The notes under the pieces: model-generated
The model's input: only the letters and a program-made list of their open reading frames with translations
Told to the model about the DNA's origin: nothing
Database searches by the model: none
NCBI GenBank assembly: GCA_018711005.1
Contig: DVIT01000062.1
Span: forward strand, 44,694-108,693
Length of the DNA stretch: 64,000 nt
Direction of reading: 5' to 3'
DNA from: Candidatus Scybalocola faecigallinarum
Lineage (GTDB): Bacteria > Bacillota > Clostridia > Lachnospirales > Lachnospiraceae
Program-made: the position numbers and the translations under genes
Part shown: positions 53,452 through 61,619 of the stretch, one piece after another
How the letters are laid out: the number at the start of each line of letters is the position of its first letter
Position numbering within the stretch: the stretch's first letter is position 1

Positions 53452-54543
53452 TTATGGCGATACGCCCGGTTTTCTTGAATTGAATACATCGAATATGGAG
53501 AGGGAGCCGTTGCGGAAGGTTTCCAGAATAACATCATCCAGGATTTCTTCGGAGGAAGCTCCGTGACCGGCAATGAGATTTTTGATCACCGGTATAAATG
53601 TAAACCACATGAGTGTGCTGTACAGGTTAAGCGTAGGTGAGTCATAGTTAATATTTGTTGATAATTCTTCACCGATGGTCTGAATGGTATCCTTGTGCTT
53701 TAAAATATCCTCATGAAGCTCATTAATATATTGATACCCGTAAAAATTCATTTTAGCTACGATCTTTTGCTGACTGATCAGCTGGGGATCGCGAACGATT
53801 TTATAATTAAATTTAGCGGCAATGGCCTGGGCCATTTCATTTAATACAGTGCTGTTATTGACATAAGCGATCAGAGAATCCTTATTAATGTCAGTTTTCA
53901 GGACTTTTTCCTCTTTGTCCAGGCTTTGATTATAAAGTGCGATTTCATAGCGGATATTTTCAAATTCTTCGTCAAGGATTTCAAGGGTTGCTGCAAGGCG
54001 GTTCAGCTTGCGCTTAATTTCCATGGGCGGTTCGTAGAAAGACTTATATCCAAGTCCGTGTTCCACTTCGGCCCAGGCATGCTGCAAAACAGTTCTAAGC
54101 TGGATCTCAAATAAAATATCCTGATATTTCTGATATTCCACAAGCTGGCAGCGCTCAGAGGTAAACTTAACCACAAGGTGGAGGGATGTATAGCCAAACT
54201 CAATGTTGTTCACCTTGTGTTTTTTCCTTTTATCCACGATTTCCACGATTTCAAAAGTTTTGTCCAGAAGTTCAAAAATCTTGTCCACATCACTTTCAAA
54301 GAGAGTAACGATCCTGCAGCCCAGAATGTCGGTAATCTCGTCCAGATGGTTGTATTTGGCCTTGGAAATTACTTTGTTTTTCAAGGCTTCCTCACTTTTG
54401 ATCCGCAGTGTCATATTGGAAATTTTTATGTGATTGACTTCGATGAGTGTGGTAATGATCTCCCCCACATCCCGCTTAAGTTTTTTGTAGATTTCCATAT
54501 TTTGATAGTATTCACTCATAATGGTATCAAGTGTATCTATCAT
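53452..54543 (-). CDS. RelA/SpoT-domain (p)ppGpp synthetase-like protein
   Basis: 363 residues. The N-terminal ~200 contain a RelA/SpoT synthetase domain: RIKSEEALKNK, EITDILGCRIVTLFESDVDK, GYTSLHLVVKF and the nucleotide-binding FEIQLRTVLQHAWAEVEHGL. No HD hydrolase, TGS or ACT domain. The C-terminal ~160 residues (from about 205) are helical and unassigned, longer than in small alarmone synthetases RelP/RelQ. It could make (p)ppGpp or (p)ppApp-type alarmones, or be a toxSAS-like enzyme; no antitoxin gene is evident next to it. Confidence 0.75.
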   Translation of the reverse strand: MIDTLDTIMSEYYQNMEIYKKLKRDVGEIITTLIEVNHIKISNMTLRIKSEEALKNKVISKAKYNHLDEITDILGCRIVTLFESDVDKIFELLDKTFEIVEIVDKRKKHKVNNIEFGYTSLHLVVKFTSERCQLVEYQKYQDILFEIQLRTVLQHAWAEVEHGLGYKSFYEPPMEIKRKLNRLAATLEILDEEFENIRYEIALYNQSLDKEEKVLKTDINKDSLIAYVNNSTVLNEMAQAIAAKFNYKIVRDPQLISQQKIVAKMNFYGYQYINELHEDILKHKDTIQTIGEELSTNINYDSPTLNLYSTLMWFTFIPVIKNLIAGHGASSEEILDDVILETFRNGSLSIFDVFNSRKPGVSP

Positions 54544-54599
54544 GTAAGTATCGTCCGTCCTTTCTCCTTAAATTAAAAAAATAAATTAACAGTTTTCAT

Positions 54600-54980
54600 G
54601 AAGCAATGCCTTTTGGGCTTCGCCCGGCGTGTTCTACGGGAATCCGCCGGGCTAACTTCGTGCGCTTGGAGCGCACTCAGTCACGGGCTTCGCCCGATGT
54701 TCAGTCACAGCCAGGTCATCGCCTGCAAGCAGTCGATACCTGTCCGTTCCTTCACGCCCGGCTCATTGCTACGTGAATATTTTACCACATTATGGGGGAG
54801 ATTGCTAATATTATTCATCGCGTGGGGGGAGGTGGGGGGAGTTTTGTTTGGGGGCTTCGGCTTGAAAGTGGATTTTGGCTGATTAGGTAAATCCTACGGC
54901 CATAGAGGGGAAAATCGGGGTGAGGGCCGAAAGCAGATTTTTTGCCTGGTTGTTCTATAGCTGAATCGTTACGAGATGCC
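54600..54980. repeat. GC-rich repeat-laden intergenic region, with a CTACGGCC-family copy
   Basis: The 54544-55170 gap has no credible gene. GGGCTTCGCCCG occurs twice (near 54616 and 54688) as a tight hairpin. Near 54888-54945, CTACGGCCATA and GGCCGAAAGCAGAT repeat the pattern of the 8.1-8.4 kb element. Confidence 0.5.
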
Positions 54981-55009
54981 TTGAAGCGGGGGGCGGGGTG
55001 TGTTATATT
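54981..55009 (+). promoter_or_regulatory. probable pepT promoter
   Basis: TTGAAG (54981-54986), a G-rich 17-bp spacer, TATATT (55004-55009). A GGCCAGAT/ATCTGGCC hairpin (55026-55054) lies in the leader. Confidence 0.5.
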
Positions 55010-55170
55010 ATAAGCATGACGTTCAGGCCAGATCGTTTAGTATTTTATCTGGCCTTAGGATGCCGTGTCAAAGCCGGGAGAGATGACCGGTGAGGATGGC
55101 GCGGCATTTTTCCCGAATTTGGATAGTTGCTGCAGATTCGGGAACATATATGAAAAGGAAGGTGCAAAAA

Positions 55171-56385
55171 ATGGATATTCTTGAAAGATTTTCCAAATAT
55201 ATTGGGTTTGAGACCACATCCAGTGAGGAATCAGAAACCGTACCGTCTACGGCGTCTCAGCTGGAGCTGGCACGGTATCTGGAAAGTGAACTGAAAAATA
55301 TAGGCGTGTCTAAGGTGCTGCTTGACCCTAACGGGATCGTTTACGGATGGATTCCGGCAAGCAGCGGTCTGGAAGGGAAAAAAGCTCTGGGCTTTATTGC
55401 CCATATGGATACAGCTCCTGCAGCCAGCGGCAAGAATGTTAAAATAAATGTTATCCCTGATTATGATGGGAATGACGTAGAGCTGCCGGGCGGCGTATGT
55501 ATTGGCGTCAAGGATTTCCCGCATTTAAAGGGCCTGGCCGGACGCACCCTGATCACGACGGACGGCACGACGCTGCTGGGCGCTGATGACAAGGCAGGAA
55601 TCACAGAGATTATGACAGCCATTGAAACGGTGATCCGTGACCAGATCCCTCATGGGCCTTTGTGTGTTGCATTTACACCGGATGAAGAAGTGGGCCGGGG
55701 GGCAGATCATTTTAATGTGGATTTGTTTGGCGCGGACTTTGCCTATACTGTTGATGGAGGTCCGGAAAATGAACTGGCGTGCGAGACTTTCAATGCAGCG
55801 TCAGCCCATATCCAGATCCACGGAGTGTCAGTACATCCGGGAGATGCCAAGGATATTATGGTCAACGCGGCGCTTGTAGCCTGTGAACTGGCCGGAATGC
55901 TGCCAGCCAGCGAGACTCCCCGCTATACCCAGGGCTATGAAGGCTTTTATCATCTGGATTCCATCAGCGGCGATGTGACCCAGGCAACGATGAGCTATAT
56001 TATCCGCGACCATGATCGGAAGATTTTCGAGGCAAGAAAAAAGGCTCTGGCCGATGCTGTGGAAGCGCTGAATAAAAAGTATGGCGAAGGGACTGTGTCT
56101 TTAACGCTGGAGGATTCCTATTATAATATGAAGGAGATCATTGACCATCATCCGCATCTTATGGAAAATGCCAAAGCAGTGATGGAAGAATTAGGCATGT
56201 CTCCGGAAATGATCCCGGTCCGGGGCGGTACGGATGGGGCACGTCTGTCTTATATGGGACTTCCCTGTCCTAACCTTGGAACTGGCGGTTATGCTTATCA
56301 TGGTCCTATGGAGCATATTACAAAAGAGGGTATGGAACTGGCATCAAAGGTAGTGATCGGGCTGATTCAAAAGTATGCCCAGTAG
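55171..56385 (+). CDS. pepT: peptidase T (aminotripeptidase)
   Basis: Zinc tripeptidase of the M20B family, 404 residues, cytoplasmic. Metal and catalytic motifs: IAHMDTAPAASG, LLGADDKAG, TPDEEVGRGADHF, VDGGPENEL and GGTDGARLSYMGLP. The ATG at 55171 is about seven bases after AAGGAAGGTG and gives the usual N-terminus; the longer in-frame ATG at 55090 lies in the leader. It is followed 12 bases later by thyA, an operon-like spacing without evident metabolic link. Confidence 0.95.
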   Translation: MDILERFSKYIGFETTSSEESETVPSTASQLELARYLESELKNIGVSKVLLDPNGIVYGWIPASSGLEGKKALGFIAHMDTAPAASGKNVKINVIPDYDGNDVELPGGVCIGVKDFPHLKGLAGRTLITTDGTTLLGADDKAGITEIMTAIETVIRDQIPHGPLCVAFTPDEEVGRGADHFNVDLFGADFAYTVDGGPENELACETFNAASAHIQIHGVSVHPGDAKDIMVNAALVACELAGMLPASETPRYTQGYEGFYHLDSISGDVTQATMSYIIRDHDRKIFEARKKALADAVEALNKKYGEGTVSLTLEDSYYNMKEIIDHHPHLMENAKAVMEELGMSPEMIPVRGGTDGARLSYMGLPCPNLGTGGYAYHGPMEHITKEGMELASKVVIGLIQKYAQ

Positions 56386-56397
56386 AATGGAGGATGT

Positions 56398-57246
56398 ATG
56401 AGTTACGCAGATAAAGTATTTATAAATATGTGCCAGGATATTCTGGAAAATGGATGCAGTACAGAGGGAGAAAAGGTTCGTCCCAAATGGGAGGACGGTA
56501 CGTTTGCCTATACGATAAAAAAGTTTGGCGTAGTCAACCGTTATGACCTTTCCAAAGAATTTCCGGCCCTGACATTGCGCCGGACGGCCATTAAAAGCGC
56601 CATTGACGAGGTGCTTTGGATCTGGCAGAGAAAGTCCAATAATATTCATGATCTGAACAGCCATATATGGGACGAATGGGCTGACCCTGACGGATCTATC
56701 GGAAAGGCCTACGGTTATCAGATGCAGGTCAAGCATCAGTATAAGGAAGGCATGATGGATCAGGTGGACCGGGTGCTGTATGATCTGAAAAATAATCCTT
56801 ACAGCCGCCGGATCATGACCAATATTTATGTGCATCAGGATCTTCATGAAATGAATTTGTATCCATGTGCTTACAGCATGACATTTAATGTGACCAAACG
56901 TCCGGGAGAAGATAAGCTGGTGCTGAACGGTATTTTAAATCAAAGATCCCAGGATGTTCTTGCGGCAAATAACTGGAATGTGGTCCAGTATGCAGCACTT
57001 TTGCATATGTTTGCACAGGTATGCCACATGCAGCCCGGGGAGCTTGTCCATGTGATCGCAGATGCCCACATTTATGACCGGCATGTTCCATTGATCAAAG
57101 AACTGATCTCCAGAGAGTCCCATCCGGCTCCAACATTTTGGATGAACCCGGAGATTAAAGATTTTTATGACTTTACGCCGGACGATTTCCGCCTGGATAA
57201 TTACGTGACCGGGCCTCAGATCAAAAATATCCCCATTGCTGTTTAA
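56398..57246 (+). CDS. thyA: thymidylate synthase
   Basis: Methylates dUMP using methylene-THF, yielding dTMP and dihydrofolate. 282 residues with catalytic Cys157 in LYPCAYSM, the phosphate-binding RIMTNIYVHQ region, the QRSQD motif and HIYDRHV near the C-terminus. DHFR follows after 16 bases, so the product dihydrofolate is recycled by the next gene. Confidence 0.97.
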   Translation: MSYADKVFINMCQDILENGCSTEGEKVRPKWEDGTFAYTIKKFGVVNRYDLSKEFPALTLRRTAIKSAIDEVLWIWQRKSNNIHDLNSHIWDEWADPDGSIGKAYGYQMQVKHQYKEGMMDQVDRVLYDLKNNPYSRRIMTNIYVHQDLHEMNLYPCAYSMTFNVTKRPGEDKLVLNGILNQRSQDVLAANNWNVVQYAALLHMFAQVCHMQPGELVHVIADAHIYDRHVPLIKELISRESHPAPTFWMNPEIKDFYDFTPDDFRLDNYVTGPQIKNIPIAV

Positions 57247-57262
57247 AAAGGAGATGCATAGG

Positions 57263-57799
57263 ATGAATTTAATTGTTGCTGTAGACAATCAATGGGCTAT
57301 AGGTAATAAAAATAAGCTGCTCAACAGTATCCCCGAGGATATGAAGTTTTTCAGGACTACGACAACAGGCAAGGTAGTCATTATGGGAAGAAAGACACTG
57401 GAAAGCTTTCCCGGAGGTCAGCCTTTAAAAAACCGTGTCAACATTGTGATCACAAGAAATCCGGATTATCGTGTAAAAGATGCCATTGTCGTACCGGATA
57501 TACCATCGGCTTTAGAAGCTGTGAAAGGCTACGATACAAAAGATGTTTATGTGATCGGCGGGGACAGCATTTACCGCCAGATGCTGCCATATTGTGATAT
57601 TGCCCATGTGACAAAGATGAATTACACGTATGAGGCGGATACATGGTTCCCTAACCTGGATAAGGATGACGAATGGGAAGTGGTAGCCAGAAGTGAAGAA
57701 CGCACATATTTTGATCTGGAATATGAATTTGACCTGTATGTGCGCAAGACAAGCTATGACGCCATGAAGGACTATATCCGGGAAAATTGTATGGATTAA
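57263..57799 (+). CDS. folA: dihydrofolate reductase
   Basis: Reduces dihydrofolate made by ThyA. 178 residues; N-terminal MNLIVAVDNQWAIGNKNKLL, with LNSIPEDMKFFR carrying the acidic active-site residue, the cofactor motif VVIMGRKTLESFP and DVYVIGGDSIYRQ. The ATG at 57263 lies nine bases after AAGGAG. Last gene of the thyA-folA pair, ending in a shared terminator with ilvE. Confidence 0.96.
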   Translation: MNLIVAVDNQWAIGNKNKLLNSIPEDMKFFRTTTTGKVVIMGRKTLESFPGGQPLKNRVNIVITRNPDYRVKDAIVVPDIPSALEAVKGYDTKDVYVIGGDSIYRQMLPYCDIAHVTKMNYTYEADTWFPNLDKDDEWEVVARSEERTYFDLEYEFDLYVRKTSYDAMKDYIRENCMD

Positions 57800-57823
57800 A
57801 AATAACGTTATGTTCTCAGACAT

Positions 57824-57864
57824 AAAAAAATCAGGAGCCTCGCATAAGAGGCTCCTGATTTTTT
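57824..57864. terminator. bidirectional terminator between folA and ilvE
   Basis: A7 plus TCAGGAGCCTC pairs with GAGGCTCCTGA plus T6; 9-bp core AGGAGCCTC (57833-57841) / GAGGCTCCT (57848-57856). Similar flanks to the 53.4 kb terminator. Confidence 0.87.
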
Positions 57865-58888
57865 ATTCGATCACCTGGATCCATCCTTCCGGTGCCTGGA
57901 TATGGCCCATCTGGATACCGGTGAGTGTATCGTAAAGTTTCTTTGTTACAGGACCCATTTCGTCCATGCCGCTTGGGAAGCAGATCTCTTTGCCGTGATC
58001 ATTGATCTTGCCAACCGGAGAAATAACGGCAGCTGTACCGCAAAGACCGCATTCTGCAAAATCCTTGACTTCATCAAAGTAAACTTCCCGTTCCTCTACT
58101 TCCATGCCAAGATATTCCTTAGCTACATAAACAATGGAGCGGCGGGTAATGGAAGGCAGGATGCTGTCAGACTTTGGTGTCACCAGCTTTCCGTCTTTGG
58201 TGATAAAGATAAAGTTTGCGCCGCCGGTTTCTTCCACTTTTGTGCGGGTAGCGGCATCCAGATACATATTTTCCTCAAAACCTTCAGCATGTGCAGTCAC
58301 AATAGCATGAAGGCTCATGGCATAGTTCAGGCCGGCTTTAATGTGGCCGGTGCCGTGTGGTGCGGCACGGTCGAAGTCGCTGACTTTGATCACGATTGGC
58401 TTAGCCCCTTCTTTAAAGTAAGGGCCTACCGGTGTGGTAAATACGCGGAACTGATATTCATTCGCCGGTTTTACGCCAATGACAGGATTGGAACCAAACA
58501 TATACGGCCGGATATACAGTGTAGCACCGGAACCGTAAGGCGGTACATAAGCGGCGTTTGCCTTTACTGTTTCAATGACAGCCTGGACGAAGCGTTCCTT
58601 TGGAAATACGGGCATTTCCAGACGCTTTGCAGAATCTTCCATACGCTGGGCATTTAAGTCCGGGCGGAAAGTAACAATATGGCCGTCCTCTGTGGTATAA
58701 GCTTTCAAACCTTCAAAAATCGTCTGAGCATACTGAAGAACACCGGCACATTCATTTAACACAATATTAGAGTCCGTTGTCAGGGTACCTTCATCCCAGG
58801 CGCCGTTTTTAAAATTGGACACATAGCGGTAATCTGTCTGATGATAACCAAAACCGATATTGGCCCAGTCAAGATTTTTCTTTTCCAT
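57863..58888 (-). CDS. ilvE: branched-chain amino acid aminotransferase
   Basis: PLP enzyme (fold type IV) of 341 residues that transaminates Leu, Ile and Val. Type II BCAT features: NFKNGAWDEG, QYAQTIFEGLKAY, RPYMFGSNPVIGVKPA, and the PLP lysine in GTGHIKAGLNYAMS; LCGTAAVISPVGKI follows. The ATG at 58888 is eight bases after GGAGG; a second ATG five codons upstream overlaps that site. It has its own minus-strand promoter. Confidence 0.95.
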   Translation of the reverse strand: MEKKNLDWANIGFGYHQTDYRYVSNFKNGAWDEGTLTTDSNIVLNECAGVLQYAQTIFEGLKAYTTEDGHIVTFRPDLNAQRMEDSAKRLEMPVFPKERFVQAVIETVKANAAYVPPYGSGATLYIRPYMFGSNPVIGVKPANEYQFRVFTTPVGPYFKEGAKPIVIKVSDFDRAAPHGTGHIKAGLNYAMSLHAIVTAHAEGFEENMYLDAATRTKVEETGGANFIFITKDGKLVTPKSDSILPSITRRSIVYVAKEYLGMEVEEREVYFDEVKDFAECGLCGTAAVISPVGKINDHGKEICFPSGMDEMGPVTKKLYDTLTGIQMGHIQAPEGWIQVIE

Positions 58889-58978
58889 TTCTATTTCCTC
58901 CAATCATGTCTCTCAAAATATCATATCATTGGCAGGGACACGCCTGAAATGGCGGCCTCCGGAAAATCTACTTTTTTT

Positions 58979-59006
58979 ATTATACATCAGATTTTATATT
59001 TTTCAA
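58979..59006 (-). promoter_or_regulatory. ilvE promoter
   Basis: Minus strand: TTGAAA (59006-59001), 16-bp spacer, TATAAT (58984-58979). The 320-bp divergent gap (58889-59207) is AT-rich; no T-box or other leader motif seen. Confidence 0.6.
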
Positions 59007-59109
59007 CAGATTTTTTGAGAATAGGGTGATATTTTAAAGTTTTATCATAATAAAGTAAAATATTTCGAATTTCCGTTGGGCAATGTGGCCGGAAAACATG
59101 GTTTTATAC

Positions 59110-59139
59110 TTGAAACAACCGCAAAGCATGGGATATAAT
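59110..59139 (+). promoter_or_regulatory. promoter of the DUF4038 gene
   Basis: TTGAAA (59110-59115), 18-bp spacer, TATAAT (59134-59139). Confidence 0.6.
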
Positions 59140-59207
59140 GGTCTTACTGGAGGTCAAAGGCAGTTATGCTGCGGGCATAGCCGCAATAAATTAAATGAGG
59201 TGGAACA

Positions 59208-60674
59208 ATGGACAAGCTTGAACGATTGAGAGTATCAAAAGACAAACGACATTTGGAAACCGTCAGCGGAAAGCCGTTTTTCTGGCTGGCAGACACCAAC
59301 TGGACCATGCCTATGCGGATCAAATGGGACGATGCCCGGTATCTTATGGATAAGCGGGTGCAGCAGGGCTTTACTGTACTGCAGATCGTAGCCCTGGATC
59401 CTGAAAAAGATCATGAGATGCGCACACCCTGCGGAGACCCGGCGCTGACAGACTATGATCTGTCCAAGCCCAATGAAACGTATTTCCGGTATTTGGACTG
59501 GATCATTGATGAGGCCGGACGCCACGGGCTTTATGTGCTGCTGCTTCCTGCCTGGGGACAGCTTGTTGTGGGCGAAGACTGGGCCGGACATACCTATGAA
59601 AAGACAGTAACTGAGGACAATGCCTATGCTTACGGTGATTGGATCGGGAGCCGCTATAAAGATAAGACCAATATTGTCTGGTGTCTGGGCGGTGACCGCC
59701 AGCCTGTACATAATGGCGTGGATTATAAAAATGTGTGGCGCCGTATGGCCGAAGGCATTGGCCACGGCGTGACCGGACGGGATCTGAGGTGGAACGTGCC
59801 GGATGAGCATTGGAGTGATGCTCTTATGACCTATCATACGTGCTATGAGACAGCCACAGGAAAGTATTCCACAATGACCTACTGGGATGACACGGATGTG
59901 TGGATCGACTTTATTATGCTCCAGTCCGGACACGGGGAAAAGCCTCAAAATTATCTCCAGGTTAAAGCAGAATATGACCGGGAAAAGACCATGCCTGTCT
60001 TTGACGGAGAACCGGCGTATGAGCAAATGCCGGCCAACTGGCCTCCCACCTATTTCCATGACGAGTGGATCGTGCGCAAGAGAGCATACTGGTCGTTATT
60101 TGCCGGAGCCTTTGGCCATACTTACGGACATGCATCGGTTTGGTGCAGCCTTTCGGAAAAGGACTGTGCCGGAACCCAGGCGTATACCTGGTTCCAGGCC
60201 CTGGACCGTCCGGGGGCATGGCAGATGCGGGTGCTTAGGGATCTGGTGGATTCCAGACCTTTTGGAGATATTATTCCCTGCCAGGAAATGATCGGCCACA
60301 GCAGCCGGTGCGGCGAGGGCTGCCTGGATGACCACCGTCAGGCCTGCGTGGATAAAAACGGACGGTTTGCCATGATCTATATGACCAGTGGCGGAACGGA
60401 ATCGGTGGATCTGTCAAAGCTTTCCGGGGAAAAGCTTCATGTATGGTGGTTCAACCCGAGAAACGGCGAGAGCCAGGGGCCTCAGAGCATGGATAATTCC
60501 CGGGGATGGGCGGAATTTACATCGCCGGATGAAGGGGATCGGAAGGACTGGGTACTGATCCTTGATGACCAGGCTGCCGGTTTCCAGCGGCCGGGACGTC
60601 CGGTGGATGAGGTCAAGGCACAGATCCAGGCGCAAAATCCCCAGGCGGAGAAGGTTTTCCCAGGCTGGGATTAA
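59208..60674 (+). CDS. DUF4038 / apiosidase-like glycoside hydrolase
   Basis: 488-residue cytoplasmic (beta/alpha)8 enzyme resembling the GH140 apiosidase group. N-terminal GKPFFWLADTNWTMPMR is the DUF4038 opening; WCLGGDRQP and PVFDGEPAYEQMP carry the likely catalytic Asp and Glu, and a C-terminal beta domain (HVWWFNPRNGES, DWVLILDD) is the putative collagen-binding-like module. No signal peptide, so it acts on imported oligosaccharides. It is transcribed from its own promoter and ends in a terminator whose right arm holds the next promoter. Confidence 0.82.
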   Translation: MDKLERLRVSKDKRHLETVSGKPFFWLADTNWTMPMRIKWDDARYLMDKRVQQGFTVLQIVALDPEKDHEMRTPCGDPALTDYDLSKPNETYFRYLDWIIDEAGRHGLYVLLLPAWGQLVVGEDWAGHTYEKTVTEDNAYAYGDWIGSRYKDKTNIVWCLGGDRQPVHNGVDYKNVWRRMAEGIGHGVTGRDLRWNVPDEHWSDALMTYHTCYETATGKYSTMTYWDDTDVWIDFIMLQSGHGEKPQNYLQVKAEYDREKTMPVFDGEPAYEQMPANWPPTYFHDEWIVRKRAYWSLFAGAFGHTYGHASVWCSLSEKDCAGTQAYTWFQALDRPGAWQMRVLRDLVDSRPFGDIIPCQEMIGHSSRCGEGCLDDHRQACVDKNGRFAMIYMTSGGTESVDLSKLSGEKLHVWWFNPRNGESQGPQSMDNSRGWAEFTSPDEGDRKDWVLILDDQAAGFQRPGRPVDEVKAQIQAQNPQAEKVFPGWD

Positions 60675-60675
60675 T

Positions 60676-60732
60676 AACCGCCGGGCCGGCCGTATTTTAG
60701 CGGACGATGCAAGGCAACCGCCGGGCCGGCCG
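60676..60732. repeat. 17-bp GC-rich direct repeat
   Basis: AACCGCCGGGCCGGCCG occurs at 60676-60692 and exactly again at 60716-60732, period 40. Confidence 0.6.
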
Positions 60733-60751
60733 GATAAAGATGATAAAAAAA

Positions 60752-60794
60752 GTCAATGGTGTCCATTGACTTTTTTTATAGAATGGATTATAGT
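60752..60794 (+). terminator. terminator with embedded trmB-type promoter
   Basis: GTCAATGG-TGT-CCATTGAC (60752-60770) followed by T7 ends the DUF4038 transcript. The right arm contributes TTGACT (60766-60771), 17 bp before TATAGT (60789-60794), a good promoter for the next gene. Confidence 0.75.
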
Positions 60795-60878
60795 GTTCCT
60801 GTAAAAGGATACTATTACTTAGTGAGATTTGCATGCCGGGTGAAGGAACCCCATGCAGGAAAGGCCAAAGGTGTGATC

Positions 60879-61619
60879 ATGGATCTGATCGAAGGATTAA
60901 TGCGGTTTGGACTGACCCGCCAGGAGTCCATGCTTTATATCCATCTTTTATCCGGCGGCGCCATGACCGGCTATGAGGCGGCCAAGGCGACAGGTATATC
61001 CCGGTCTAATGCCTATACCGGCCTGGCTGCGCTGACAGATAAAGGCGCGGCATGTGTGGTTGATGGAACGCCGACCCGGTATATGGCTGTGGATGCCAGG
61101 GAATTTCTGGAAAGTAAGGTACGCAGCCTGGAACACCTGAAAGAACAGCTTATTGCCAGCCTTCCCGGGAAAGCTCAGGAGGACGAAGCGTATATTACTA
61201 TTAAAGGTGAGGAAAATATTAGCCATAAGATCATCCATTTGATTCGCACGGCCCAGTACCGTATTTATATTACCGGAGAATATGAGCGCATCCGGCCGTT
61301 CCTTGGCATACTTAAAGAACGGGCGGGCATGGGGCTTAAGGTAGTGATTATTACGGACCGTGCGCTGAGCCTGCCCGGGATGATCACCTATATGAGCGAA
61401 CGCCAGCCGGGGCAGATCGGCCTGATCACAGACTCCCTGGCGGTGGTTACCGGAGAGATTCCTCAAAACGGATCGGCAGCCTGCCTGTATTCCCGGAAAA
61501 AGAACCTGGTGGATTTGTTTAAAAGCTCATTAAGTAATGAAATAAAACTTATTGAATTGACGAAAGGAGCACACGATCATGAAGAAAGTGCCGTTTGTAA
61601 CGAAACAACAGCTGGATGA
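60879..61619 (+). CDS. TrmB family transcriptional regulator
   Basis: 246 residues. An N-terminal winged helix (MRFGLTRQESMLYIHLLSGG, GYEAAKATGISRSNAYTGLA) is typical of TrmB sugar-responsive regulators; the C-terminal part (HLIRTAQYRIYITGEYE) is the phospholipase-D-like effector region. The ATG at 60879 is six bases after AAAGGTG; upstream in-frame starts overlap the terminator. Its 3' end overlaps lysA by 41 bases, so the two are cotranscribed. It may control the flanking glycosidase or lysA. Confidence 0.85.
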   Translation: MDLIEGLMRFGLTRQESMLYIHLLSGGAMTGYEAAKATGISRSNAYTGLAALTDKGAACVVDGTPTRYMAVDAREFLESKVRSLEHLKEQLIASLPGKAQEDEAYITIKGEENISHKIIHLIRTAQYRIYITGEYERIRPFLGILKERAGMGLKVVIITDRALSLPGMITYMSERQPGQIGLITDSLAVVTGEIPQNGSAACLYSRKKNLVDLFKSSLSNEIKLIELTKGAHDHEESAVCNETTAG

